Counted from the stretch's first letter, positions 16,906 to 24,975 are shown. The stretch is DNA of 64,000 nt from HyVt-443 sp964544655 (GCA_964544655.1 CAZJCM010000012.1:1-64000); one strand, 5' to 3'. Notes: generated from the sequence alone by a model not told the origin. A program made the numbers and translations.

Positions 16906-17906
16906 TATTGAATCTCCTGTACAGGACCTGGGGCCTTGGTTTCTGTGCGCACCGGCAGAGCCTCTCTGTTCCACTGCGTCATCCCGCCGGTCACCACATG
17001 AACATTGTTGAAGCCCTGTCTGCCGAGGATCTGGGCGGCCTTTCTGGAGCGACGGTCCGTGGTGCAGATGAGCGCGACGGGGCTTTCCTGATGAGGCGAG
17101 AGTTCCTCTAGCCGGGATTCGAGGTCTTCCAGGGGGATATTGCGGGAGCCGGCGATATGTCCCAGTTCCCCCGAGTAGTCATCGACACTTCGAACATCCA
17201 GCAGAAGCAGGTCGCTTCCCTGCTCCAGGCGTTCACGCAACTCATCGATCTCCAGGGTGGGCCCCTGTCTGAGGCGGGCGATGAGGCGGGGCAGGAAGGC
17301 CGCCAGCGCCAGCAGTGCCAGCGCCAGCAAAGCCTTCTGGATTAGACCTTCGCCACCGGCCACCGCTTCGCGACCCGCATACCCGAGATAGGTGTAGGCG
17401 GCGGCGCCCGGCAGCATGCAGATATAGGTGGCGATCAGATAGTGAGACAGGCGGATGCGGGTCAGGCCAAGGGCGTAGTTGAGCAGGTTGAAGGGAAACA
17501 GCGGCACCAGCCGCACGAAGGCGACGAAGTGCCAGCCCTCTTTCTCCACTCCTTCCTTCAACCGTTTGAGCCGCCCGCCGGTCTTCTGCTCCACCCAGTC
17601 GGAGGCCAGGTAGCGGGCTAAGAGAAAGGCCAGCATTGCGCCGATGGTGGCACCGGTGAGATTGTAGAAGGTGCCGAGCACCGGCCCGAACAGGACCCCG
17701 CCCGCCAGGGTCAATACGGATCCTGGAAGGAACAGTACAGTGCCGATGGCGTAGATGGCCATGAACAGCAGGGGGGCGGCGGTCCCCGCCTGCTGGATCC
17801 ACTGCTGCAGGGCAGCTGCATCCAGGCGGTCCCGGTAGAGGATGGCCAGGCCGATGCCCAGCGACAGCAGGACGAGCAACAGCCAGCGGAGCCCCCGGCT
17901 TTTCAT
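16905..17906 (-). CDS. TVP38/TMEM64 (DedA-like) membrane protein fused to rhodanese
   Basis: A 333-residue fusion. Residues about 1-215 form a TVP38/TMEM64 (SNARE-associated/DedA-like) membrane domain; the conserved loop is FLPGSVLTLAGGVLFGP and the motif VRLVPLFPFNLLNYALG follows. Residues about 225-320 are a cytoplasmic rhodanese domain with catalytic Cys in LICTTDRRS, suited to binding a sulfane sulfur. The fusion implies transport or sensing of a sulfur species at the membrane, followed by sulfur transfer. The ATG overlaps the end of a 15-codon leader as ATGA. A 5' remnant of the same gene survives at 25016-25109. Confidence 0.9.
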   Translation of the reverse strand: MKSRGLRWLLLVLLSLGIGLAILYRDRLDAAALQQWIQQAGTAAPLLFMAIYAIGTVLFLPGSVLTLAGGVLFGPVLGTFYNLTGATIGAMLAFLLARYLASDWVEQKTGGRLKRLKEGVEKEGWHFVAFVRLVPLFPFNLLNYALGLTRIRLSHYLIATYICMLPGAAAYTYLGYAGREAVAGGEGLIQKALLALALLALAAFLPRLIARLRQGPTLEIDELRERLEQGSDLLLLDVRSVDDYSGELGHIAGSRNIPLEDLESRLEELSPHQESPVALICTTDRRSRKAAQILGRQGFNNVHVVTGGMTQWNREALPVRTETKAPGPVQEIQ

Positions 17907-17950
17907 CGCTCCTGCCCCACCTTTCCGAGAATCCAGTCAATCCAGCTCAT
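17903..17950 (-). other. 15-codon leader: 5' remnant of a desaturase gene
   Basis: The minus strand encodes MSWIDWILGKVGQER and a stop that overlaps the next ATG. Its first nine codons match the start of the desaturase at 25962 (MNWNDWILG). The rest of that gene is gone and its place is taken by the TVP38-rhodanese gene. It may still be translated and couple ribosomes to the downstream gene; the GCAGGAGCG inside it serves as the ribosome-binding site. Confidence 0.75.
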
Positions 17951-18040
17951 GGGCCGCTATCCTCCAGTCTCTGTTAAAATTTTCAGGAATTATATATATT
18001 CAATAGAACTCTTGAATAATTGAATATCAATTCAGGGCCT
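17951..18040. promoter_or_regulatory. Divergent promoter/operator of sulfur locus copy 1
   Basis: Nearly identical to the spacer at 25963-26052. It contains an imperfect palindrome TTCAATAGAACTCTTGAA (about 17999-18016) followed by a second half-like TTGAAT. Such AT-rich inverted repeats are typical ArsR-family operators. The flanking AT-rich stretch likely holds the promoters of both directions. Confidence 0.65.
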
Positions 18041-18523
18041 ATGTCAACCGGAAACTTCAAACACGACCTGTTCAACCAGTTCGCCCGGGTCGCCAAAGCA
18101 ATGAGCAGCGGCTACCGGCTGGAGCTTCCGGAGTTCCTGGCCCAGGGGGAGCGCAGCGTGGATGCCCTGTCCCGGGTCTCGGGCCTGACGGTGGCCAATA
18201 CCTCCCAGCATCTGCAGCATCGCCGGCAGGCGGGCCTGGCAGTGAACCGCAAGGGGGGGCGCAAGGTCTTTTACCATTTGAGTGGAGATGACGTGGTGGC
18301 GCTGCCTGGATCCCTGAGAGAGGTGGCCGAGCGCCATCTGGCCGATGTCGACCGCCTCGTGGACGACTATCTGAAGTTGAAGGGCAGCCTGGAGCCGGTG
18401 CCGGCGAAAGAACTGTTGAAACGGACCAAGGACGGTTTGATCACCGTGCTGGATGTCCGGCCGCCGGAAGAATATTCAGCAGGCCACCTGCCCGGGGTCT
18501 CATCAGATCCCGCAGCAGATTGA
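18041..18523 (+). pseudogene. Decayed ArsR-rhodanese regulator, rhodanese domain lost
   Basis: It encodes the ArsR helix-turn-helix domain of the regulator at 26053-26715. It breaks off after the first rhodanese strand (DVRPPEEYSAGHLPG) and ends with unrelated residues, so the catalytic Cys is gone. Within the DNA-binding domain it carries helix-breaking or charge changes relative to the intact copy: LELLEF to LELPEF, LLGSL to LPGSL and LQQLRQ to LQHRRQ. It is probably non-functional, although the frame is open for 160 codons. Confidence 0.8.
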
Positions 18524-18607
18524 ATTCACGTTCACCGATCCAGCGCCGCGGGGTGTGTGATACCAGGCCACACAGGCTGCTGGACCGGTAATGCCCGTCA
18601 TCGTTGA

Positions 18608-19489
18608 CTATTCATCCATGAACTCGACAGCGCGTTCCACCAGGTCTTCCATATAGAGATCCCGGAACCAGTGGTCGGCGCCGTCCATCACTTCCAGTTC
18701 AATGGCACCGGCCCTGGACATGGATTCAAGCTTTTTGTCCAGCCCCTTGACTACCTGGTCCTCCGTGCCGGCGAAGATCAGAAGTGGTTTTTCTATCTTC
18801 GGCAGCAGGTAGGGTGTGTCTTTGCGCGGGTCGGGTGCGTAGTAGGAGATTACGGCCTCCGCGCTGGCAACTGCATCCTTGCAGTAGATGAAATCGGTGT
18901 GCGCCATCAGGGTCTTCGGTTTGCCGGCATCCACCAGGGATTGGGCCTTCTTCAGTACCGGCTCCAGGGCCTTGCCGTAGCGTGTCTCGTAACTCCTGGC
19001 GGCATATTCCGGACTCCAGGTCTGAGGGGCAATCAGGATTACCTTTCTGATCGCCGGGTCGTCATGCTCGGCAGCGAACCAGGCGGTCTGGTTGCCACCA
19101 CGGGAGTGGCCCAGCAGAATCACCTGTCCAATTCCCTGCTTCTTCAACCAGCCGAGCCAGCTGCCGATCTCGTTTACCGCATCTTCATGCTTGTGGGTAT
19201 GGGGCGTGCTGCAGTCATAGGGGCCATGGCGGTCGTTCAATCCCAGGCTCAGGTTGATAGCCAGTGAATTCACGCCATTTTCCAGAAATAGTTCCTGCAA
19301 AGCGGTGATGAGTTCGCTCTTGTTATGGGAGAGCGTGCCATGGGTGATCAGGACCGTAGGGCCGGCTGGCCAGCCTTCCGTCTTTTCGAGGTTGGCATTC
19401 AGGGTCAGGCCGGGGAAGGTCAGCTTCACTTCTTCGGCATGGGCCTGGGTCAGGATCAGTGTGGTTATGAGAAATAGATACCGGATCAC
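18608..19489 (-). CDS. Exported alpha/beta-hydrolase
   Basis: A 293-residue protein with a signal peptide (residues 1-18, ending AHA). The alpha/beta-hydrolase fold has oxyanion strand LITHGTLSHN, nucleophile elbow GHSRGG (about residue 127), an acid candidate in FAGTEDQVV and the catalytic His in DGADHWF. The substrate is unknown. It lies downstream of the multihaem operon on the same strand but is separated from it by a collapsed MITE, so co-transcription is uncertain. Confidence 0.88.
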   Translation of the reverse strand: MIRYLFLITTLILTQAHAEEVKLTFPGLTLNANLEKTEGWPAGPTVLITHGTLSHNKSELITALQELFLENGVNSLAINLSLGLNDRHGPYDCSTPHTHKHEDAVNEIGSWLGWLKKQGIGQVILLGHSRGGNQTAWFAAEHDDPAIRKVILIAPQTWSPEYAARSYETRYGKALEPVLKKAQSLVDAGKPKTLMAHTDFIYCKDAVASAEAVISYYAPDPRKDTPYLLPKIEKPLLIFAGTEDQVVKGLDKKLESMSRAGAIELEVMDGADHWFRDLYMEDLVERAVEFMDE

Positions 19490-19527
19490 GATGTTTACCT
19501 CTGTCCTTTGGTGTTTTGAGTTATTCG

Positions 19528-19573
19528 GGAACCTCTGATCAATTCGCTCGTTCCAGAATTAATCAGAGGTTCC
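19528..19573. repeat. MITE-like repeat, collapsed copy E
   Basis: Two MITE ends face each other over 46 bp (GGAACCTCTGATCAATTC and GAATTAATCAGAGGTTCC) with 10 bp between them. The right end overlaps the last codons of the pentahaem cytochrome gene and supplies its stop codon. As a palindrome between two leftward genes it may also act as a terminator-like hairpin. Confidence 0.85.
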
Positions 19574-20383
19574 CTGGTATTTTTGTTGTATCTGTTTTAC
19601 CCATGCATTGTGGCGACGGGATTCGGCAACGGCATCACGAATTCGGATCAGATCGCCATCCAGTGCCGGTTGACCATGCCACCATTGATAGTCAGGGGAT
19701 TGATGCCCGACGCCCAGGAGCACGTTTTGCCGGTGATGATCCAGGCTTTCTCTCAGTTCGGCAAGTGAATCAGGCTGTGGTCCATCTGCAGAGAGGAGCA
19801 GATTCTCCCCCTCTGTCAGCTTGAGATCGGCGATTTCCAGCTGTCGTTTGGCGTTGGCGAACTGCTCACGGATATAACGGGGGCTGTGACATCCGCTGCA
19901 GATCCACTGTCGAACTTCAGGGCCGCGAACCGGCGCCATGGTGTTGCCGTGGTCACCGTCATGGAGATGGCAATAGCTGCAGCCGGGCGCCCGATAGTTG
20001 CCGCGTTGCAACGGTAGCCGCCAACCCTGCCGGCCCTCTTCGAGGCGTGTGATGACGCCATGCTTGGATGTGGCATAACTGTGGCTTGCAGGGCCTTCGT
20101 GACATCCACTGCAGCTTTGATCTTTTCTCGCCCTTATTGCCGATTTCTCATGGCGATCGCCGTGGCAGCTGTTGCAGCCGACGCCGGACGCGGCGATGTG
20201 GGGGCCTTCGCGCCACTGTCTGATCAAGCCGGGATCTCTCTCGGTGTGGCAGCGGATGCACTCGGCGTCGGTAAAGGGGCCAGGCGGCGGGGCTTTACCG
20301 GCCAGGGCCGGAAGTGCCGCCAGGCAGAGCAGAGAGAGCAGCCAGCCGAGTGGCCTCGACCAACAGGAGATCCCCTTTTCCAT
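19559..20383 (-). CDS. Pentahaem cytochrome c, degenerate paralogue of the octahaem protein
   Basis: A 274-residue exported cytochrome. The signal peptide or anchor is about residues 5-27. There are five CXXCH motifs in order: CIRCH, CNSCH, CSGCH, CSYCH, CSGCH. The segment NYRAPGCSYCHLHDGDH, followed later by CSGCH and a long charged helix, mirrors the second half of the upstream octahaem protein. This suggests a hydroxylamine-oxidoreductase-like paralogue that has lost three haems. The ATG overlaps the upstream stop (TGATG). The final residues GTSD and the stop codon come from a MITE end, so the original C-terminus was altered. It likely relays electrons to or from the octahaem subunit. Confidence 0.87.
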   Translation of the reverse strand: MEKGISCWSRPLGWLLSLLCLAALPALAGKAPPPGPFTDAECIRCHTERDPGLIRQWREGPHIAASGVGCNSCHGDRHEKSAIRARKDQSCSGCHEGPASHSYATSKHGVITRLEEGRQGWRLPLQRGNYRAPGCSYCHLHDGDHGNTMAPVRGPEVRQWICSGCHSPRYIREQFANAKRQLEIADLKLTEGENLLLSADGPQPDSLAELRESLDHHRQNVLLGVGHQSPDYQWWHGQPALDGDLIRIRDAVAESRRHNAWVKQIQQKYQGTSD

Positions 20384-21729
20384 CAATTGTGCTCCCTGTT
20401 GTAGTCGGTATACGGACCTTTCATCCAAAGCTCGTTCAGTGGCCCGGTTGTGATAGCTGCCTTCTTCTCTGCATCGGCACGGTGGCGCAGCAGATCCGCC
20501 TTTGCCTCGATCCGGTCCAGTGCATCGTCCATCTCCTGGTGCCCCTCTTCGACCCCGGCCGGGTTGCCATGGGCTGCCGATTTGTACGCGCCCAGATTGT
20601 CGAAGTACCACATCTCGAAGTAGTCACGTTCGATGGCGGAGACGTTGTAGAAGGCGGATGCCTGGCCTTCGAAGAAACCGATGCGTTCCCGGGGCCAGAT
20701 ACGGTCCAGCCAGTCCATGGGGTAGGGTGGCCGCTCGCCGGCGGCTGGCTGCAGCAGGTCGTCGCTGCGCAGATCCTTGAGGATTCTCTCTGCGGCATAG
20801 AGCTTCTTCCAGGCGCGCTTGCGTTCCTGGTCCAGTCCGGTCAGCCACTGTTCTGCCTGTTTCTCCTGGTGACAGTCGCTGCATAGCTCGATCCACTCTT
20901 TGCGCAGCACCTGATTCTTCGAGGTATGGGGATTGATCTCGCGCAGGCCGAATTTCCACAGCGACTTGTTGGCCACCTGGTGGCGACCGCCATCCATGTG
21001 ACAATAGGCGCAGGTGGGTGCCTTGTAGTTGCCTTTGGTCAGCGGTTTTGACCAGTCCCAGTCGCCGCCCTCGGCCAGGTAGAGTCTGCCGTGGGCGGAG
21101 CCGAAGTAGCTCTCGTCGTCCGGGTGGGGCGGTCCCGAGTGGCAGGTGATGCAGGCCTCCGGGCGGCGTGCTTCGGCGGCATCGAAACGGTGCCGGGTAT
21201 GGCAGGAGTCGCATTTGGTGGCTACCGAGTGGCACTGCACACAGGACTGGACCTCGGCCTTGGGCTTGTCGACGAAGTGCTTGGCATCCAGCGCCCGTTC
21301 CATGGCCAGTACATGACTGGGAAAGCCGTAGCGGGCCTCATCCTGGAACTCTCCGTGCTGTTGCTCATGGCAGCCGCCGCACATCTCAGGAGAGGGCAGC
21401 TGCAGCTGTTGATGGTCGTTGCCGTGGCAGCTGCTGCAGTAGACGGTTTCGTTCGCCTGGGCATGACGACTGGCGCGCCAGTCGGCGACGATGCCGGGCG
21501 TGATCCCTTCGTGGCATTGGACACACTGCTTACCTTCGAAGACCCCCTGAACCGAATCCGGCGACTGGTAGAAATTGTCCGGGTCCCAGTAGCCCTGCAC
21601 CGGATCGGGCGACCAGTGGCGGGAATAGAGGCCGGCCCCCGCTCCTCCTTTGCTCCAGTACACATAGGCAAAGCCTGCAGGAACCGCCAACAGTGCGATG
21701 ATCAGAGGGATGATGATTCGATTACGCAT
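20383..21729 (-). CDS. Octahaem cytochrome c, hydroxylamine oxidoreductase (HAO)-like
   Basis: A 448-residue protein with an N-terminal membrane anchor or signal (about residues 5-25). There are eight CXXCH motifs in order: CVQCH, CSSCH, CGGCH, CVQCH, CDSCH, CITCH, CAYCH, CSDCH. The segment CDSCHTRHRF followed by EACITCHSGPPHPDDE is characteristic of the HAO family. HAO-type proteins interconvert hydroxylamine, nitrite, NO and ammonium. Whether this one oxidises or reduces depends on the P460-type Tyr cross-link. The C-terminal stretch YFEMWYFDNLGAYKSAAHG has several Tyr, but the cross-linking residue cannot be assigned by eye. It may be reductive, because the operon also encodes a ferredoxin/NAD(P)H-type donor. 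It overlaps neighbours on both sides. Confidence 0.88.
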   Translation of the reverse strand: MRNRIIIPLIIALLAVPAGFAYVYWSKGGAGAGLYSRHWSPDPVQGYWDPDNFYQSPDSVQGVFEGKQCVQCHEGITPGIVADWRASRHAQANETVYCSSCHGNDHQQLQLPSPEMCGGCHEQQHGEFQDEARYGFPSHVLAMERALDAKHFVDKPKAEVQSCVQCHSVATKCDSCHTRHRFDAAEARRPEACITCHSGPPHPDDESYFGSAHGRLYLAEGGDWDWSKPLTKGNYKAPTCAYCHMDGGRHQVANKSLWKFGLREINPHTSKNQVLRKEWIELCSDCHQEKQAEQWLTGLDQERKRAWKKLYAAERILKDLRSDDLLQPAAGERPPYPMDWLDRIWPRERIGFFEGQASAFYNVSAIERDYFEMWYFDNLGAYKSAAHGNPAGVEEGHQEMDDALDRIEAKADLLRHRADAEKKAAITTGPLNELWMKGPYTDYNREHN

Positions 21730-22237
21730 GGTTGGTATCCGTGTGGCTATGTCTCCACCAGCGCAGCAGCCCCAGGCCAGCCAGCAGCAGAAAGGGGAGC
21801 AGTGCCCAGATGCGCGTCATCCAGGAAGTGACGGACTGACCGGTGTTGTCAGGTGCCTGGCCATCCGCCGGCTGTGTGGCGTGGCGTTGCAGATAGGCCA
21901 GCAGCAGTTCCTGCTCCTGTTGCTGCATGGTCTCCACCCGGCCCATCAATCCTCCGAAGCGGTGCGAGACATCCATCAGCAGAAACATGTTTGTTGTCAC
22001 CCGACGCCACTCGGCCGCCGTGTGGCGATCCGGCCCCGGCAGGTTGTGGCACTGGGTACAGTAGCGTTGCAGCAGTCCAGCGCCTGGTGACAGGGGTTCC
22101 GGGAGCGACCCGGGAGTAAGACCGGGCGGCAGCCTGTCCTTGTGTATCTCGCACAGATCGATATCTGCCCAGGTGTGGCTTGCTGCGGCGGGAAATGGCA
22201 GGCACAGGGTTATAAACAGGAAGGTTGCATGCTTCAT
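21722..22237 (-). CDS. Membrane-anchored monohaem cytochrome c
   Basis: A 171-residue protein. The signal peptide is about residues 1-19. There is a single CTQCH (about 60) with a Met-containing region (TTNMFLLMD) that could give the sixth ligand, and a C-terminal membrane helix (about 140-160, WALLPFLLLAGLGLL) followed by a His-containing tail. It probably sits in the periplasm tethered to the inner membrane. It would pass electrons between the membrane iron-sulfur protein (22234) and the octahaem cytochrome. It overlaps both neighbours by a few bases, so the four genes are one operon. Confidence 0.87.
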   Translation of the reverse strand: MKHATFLFITLCLPFPAAASHTWADIDLCEIHKDRLPPGLTPGSLPEPLSPGAGLLQRYCTQCHNLPGPDRHTAAEWRRVTTNMFLLMDVSHRFGGLMGRVETMQQQEQELLLAYLQRHATQPADGQAPDNTGQSVTSWMTRIWALLPFLLLAGLGLLRWWRHSHTDTNHA

Positions 22238-24570
22238 GCCCGTCTCCGAATGCGCCCTGTCAGGCTGAAGCCGGCCAGGATGCCTTCGGCTGCCCTGCGG
22301 CCGGCGGCCATGGCGTTGACGGCGAGATCAGGCCCCAGTGTATTGTCGCCTCCGGCCCAGACCCTGGGGTTCGTGGTATGCCCATGGGTATCCACGATAA
22401 TGCGCCCGTCTGATTCGGTGGTGATGCCAAACGTGCCCAGCCAGGAGGGTGGATCGGGTTGCTGCCCCATGGCCAGGATCACCCGGTCAGTGTTGACCAG
22501 CCGGTGACCATGGGGCGTGTTGAAGCATACCGCGCTGATCTTTTCCATGCCTTCGCATCTGAGCGGGGCGTGGTCGAACAGAAAGTGGATGCCCTCCTCA
22601 CGGGCCAATGCCACCTCTTTGGGTGAGGCACGCAGCCGTGCCTCCGGGCCACGGTAGGCGACGGTCACCTCGGCACCCAGGCGCCGTGCGGCACGGGCGC
22701 AGTCTATGGCGGTATCGCCGCCACCAATGACCAACAGCTGTCGTTCGTCCAGTGGTGCCCTGTCGCCGGCATTGATTCTTTCCAGCCAGCCGAGAGCCTG
22801 GTCGACGCCGGGGAGAGTCTGTCCGGGCAGATCGATGGTTCGTGACCGCTGCGCGCCCAGTCCCAGAAACACGGCATCGTTCTCTTCGAGCAGACGGGAC
22901 AGGATCGCATCATCTACCGAGACGCCGAGAGTGAAACGAATGCCGGCCTGTTCCAGCAGGGCCTGTCGGCGCGTCAGCAGGGCCTTGTCCAGTTTGAACG
23001 ATGGGACACCCGTCTGCAGCAGGCCACCGATGCCGGTGGACCGGTCATAGATGGTGATTGCTACGCCCGCCCGGTTGAGTCGCTCACCGCAGCTCAACCC
23101 GGCAGGGCCGGCACCGATGATGGCTATCTTGCGGCCAATCCGGTGTGCGGGTTGAACCGGTCGCCAGCCCGCATCCAGGGCCCGTTCTGCCAGGGTTCGC
23201 TCTACCTCGCCGATGGTGACCGCACCCTCCAGCTGGCTGCGGGTACAGGCCCCTTCGCAGAGACGGTGCTGGGGGCAGATCCTGCCGCACACCTCGGGAA
23301 GCGGTGAGGTCGCATGTACCAGATCTCCGGCCTTTCTCCAGTCCCCATGGGCGGCGGCCTCCAGCCAGTCCGGGATGAAGTTGCCCATTGGGCAGGCATT
23401 GCGGCAGCCCGGGACGCCGCAATCGAGGCAGCGTTCGGCCTGGAGCTGCAGTTGTTTCACGGAGAGCGCCTGTTCCGCCTCCTTCCAGTCGCTCAGGCGC
23501 ACCGTAGCGGGGCGATGTTCAGGCTCCATCCGGGGCGTCGATGCGTTCCTCTTTCGTTTCAGCAGGTGGCTGGCATCCTGTCGCAGTTGGGGACGGAACA
23601 GGTTGCGTACATCACGAATCTCCAGTGCATCGGTGGGACAGGAGATGATGCAGCGGGCACACCCCATGCAATCCTCGATGCCGGTGACCTGTCCCGTGGC
23701 CTTGCCCTGCCGCCACACCGGGATGCCCATGTCGCAGGCCTGCTCGCAGCGCCCGCAGTCGATGCACTTTTCGGTGTCCATCTCGATGCCGTAGAAGCCG
23801 GCATGATTGAGCAGGCCGAAGGTGGCGCCATAGGGGCAGAGATAGCGGCAATAGAAACGGTTGCCGGTGATCGGGGTGATGAAGAAGGTGCCGAAATAAG
23901 TGAGCCCCACCACTGCTGCGAACATGCCGACCAGGGTGGCGGTCCAGGCGTTGGGCGGGAACTGGGTGGCCACCATCACCCCCACGTACCAGACGAAGAA
24001 GAACCACTTGGTGTGGCGCAGGCGCCAGGCCCAGTCGCTGCGCAGGGAGAAGCGGCGAAACGGGAACCCTACGGTCTCGCGGATGCCCACACAGGGACAG
24101 CCGAAGCCGCATATGATGCGTCGCCCGAACAGGAACACCAGCAGCAGGGTGAGAAAGAAAGTGAGGGTCCCCGGCGTGTGCAGGGCGGGAAACACCGGCT
24201 GACTCCAGAGGTAGCCGATATAAGGCTCGAACTTGGGCGTGAGCCAGGGGATCAGCCACCAGAAGCCGGTGACCACGGTCACCAGGATGATCAGGCGTCT
24301 GCGGGTATAGGGATTCTGTTCGGCCCGGATACGCCACAGGCCAAAGATCAGGATGATGGCATATTCGGTATAGCGGTTGAGCCAGATCGGGCTCTCGAAC
24401 AGATAGAGCCACGATTCATTGAACCAGCCCAGGAAGGCCAGGGTAAAGGCGGCCATGGAGAGCGCCATGACCCATCCGCGATAACGGCCGGGCAGGGTGT
24501 CCTGGCGTGTTGCGCCATTGGGTCTGGCGCTGTACGTCAGGAGGCTATCCTGTTCTCTTGCTGGATTCAT
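22234..24570 (-). CDS. NapH-like membrane ferredoxin fused to GltD-like FAD/NAD(P) oxidoreductase
   Basis: A 778-residue fusion. Residues about 30-250 have five to six membrane helices with NapH/CcoG-type Cys motifs (CGFGCPC and CRYLCPYG). Residues about 265-320 carry two ferredoxin-type clusters (CIDCGRCEQACDMG and CMGCARCIISCP). Residues about 385-770 resemble the glutamate-synthase small subunit or DsrL-like flavoproteins. That part has an N-terminal Cys cluster (CLDCGVPGCRNACPMGN and CGRICPQHRLCEGAC), an FAD site GAGPAGLSCGE and an NAD(P) site GGGDTAIDCAR. It could couple NAD(P)H or ferredoxin oxidation to periplasmic cytochromes, or run in reverse. It is the first gene of the operon with the mono-, octa- and pentahaem cytochromes. 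This domain order in one chain is unusual. Confidence 0.9.
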   Translation of the reverse strand: MNPAREQDSLLTYSARPNGATRQDTLPGRYRGWVMALSMAAFTLAFLGWFNESWLYLFESPIWLNRYTEYAIILIFGLWRIRAEQNPYTRRRLIILVTVVTGFWWLIPWLTPKFEPYIGYLWSQPVFPALHTPGTLTFFLTLLLVFLFGRRIICGFGCPCVGIRETVGFPFRRFSLRSDWAWRLRHTKWFFFVWYVGVMVATQFPPNAWTATLVGMFAAVVGLTYFGTFFITPITGNRFYCRYLCPYGATFGLLNHAGFYGIEMDTEKCIDCGRCEQACDMGIPVWRQGKATGQVTGIEDCMGCARCIISCPTDALEIRDVRNLFRPQLRQDASHLLKRKRNASTPRMEPEHRPATVRLSDWKEAEQALSVKQLQLQAERCLDCGVPGCRNACPMGNFIPDWLEAAAHGDWRKAGDLVHATSPLPEVCGRICPQHRLCEGACTRSQLEGAVTIGEVERTLAERALDAGWRPVQPAHRIGRKIAIIGAGPAGLSCGERLNRAGVAITIYDRSTGIGGLLQTGVPSFKLDKALLTRRQALLEQAGIRFTLGVSVDDAILSRLLEENDAVFLGLGAQRSRTIDLPGQTLPGVDQALGWLERINAGDRAPLDERQLLVIGGGDTAIDCARAARRLGAEVTVAYRGPEARLRASPKEVALAREEGIHFLFDHAPLRCEGMEKISAVCFNTPHGHRLVNTDRVILAMGQQPDPPSWLGTFGITTESDGRIIVDTHGHTTNPRVWAGGDNTLGPDLAVNAMAAGRRAAEGILAGFSLTGRIRRRA

Positions 24571-24630
24571 TGGTCTGCTCTTGCCCGATCTCTACAACGG
24601 GTGTACAGAGTTCGCTGGCACCGGGCTGTT

Positions 24631-24975
24631 CTAGAACACCAGTACCTTGTCGGCCGCCAGGGTGCGTTCGGCCAGCTCCTGCATGGTACTGCGCTGTGCA
24701 TCCGGAACGATGTCATCGTCGGTAAAGCCACGGGCATCCATGCAGGTGCCGCAAAGCAGGACCTCTCCTTTACGGATAACGGACTTGAGCATCAGCTCGA
24801 TGTTGTAGAAGCCCTGGGGTACCTTTTGCCCGCGTTTGGCGCAGACGATTGCGTCGGCCATTAGAAATACCGTTACCTTTGCATCCGTGTTGCTCAATGC
24901 CTTGGCCATGCGCAGGCCGTTGTAGCTGCGCTCGGTGCCGTAGGGCGGTTCATTCAAAATGATCAGGATATTCAT
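24631..24975 (-). CDS. DsrE-family sulfur-relay-like protein
   Basis: A 114-residue cytoplasmic protein of the DsrE/DsrF-like family. It has the N-terminal strand MNILIILNEPPYGTERS, the segment VTVFLMADAIVCAKRG and the candidate active-site region LLCGTCMDARG with two Cys. Homologues bind or transfer sulfane sulfur or act as peroxiredoxin-like sulfur carriers. It has a good ribosome-binding site. It follows the desaturase in sulfur locus copy 2; the copy at 15824-16074 is broken. Confidence 0.9.
   Translation of the reverse strand: MNILIILNEPPYGTERSYNGLRMAKALSNTDAKVTVFLMADAIVCAKRGQKVPQGFYNIELMLKSVIRKGEVLLCGTCMDARGFTDDDIVPDAQRSTMQELAERTLAADKVLVF

Noticed and set aside
23314..24864. A 516-codon rightward open frame
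   Set aside because: It lies antisense to the NapH-GltD fusion and the DsrE-like gene, whose families are unmistakable. High GC content explains the long open frame.
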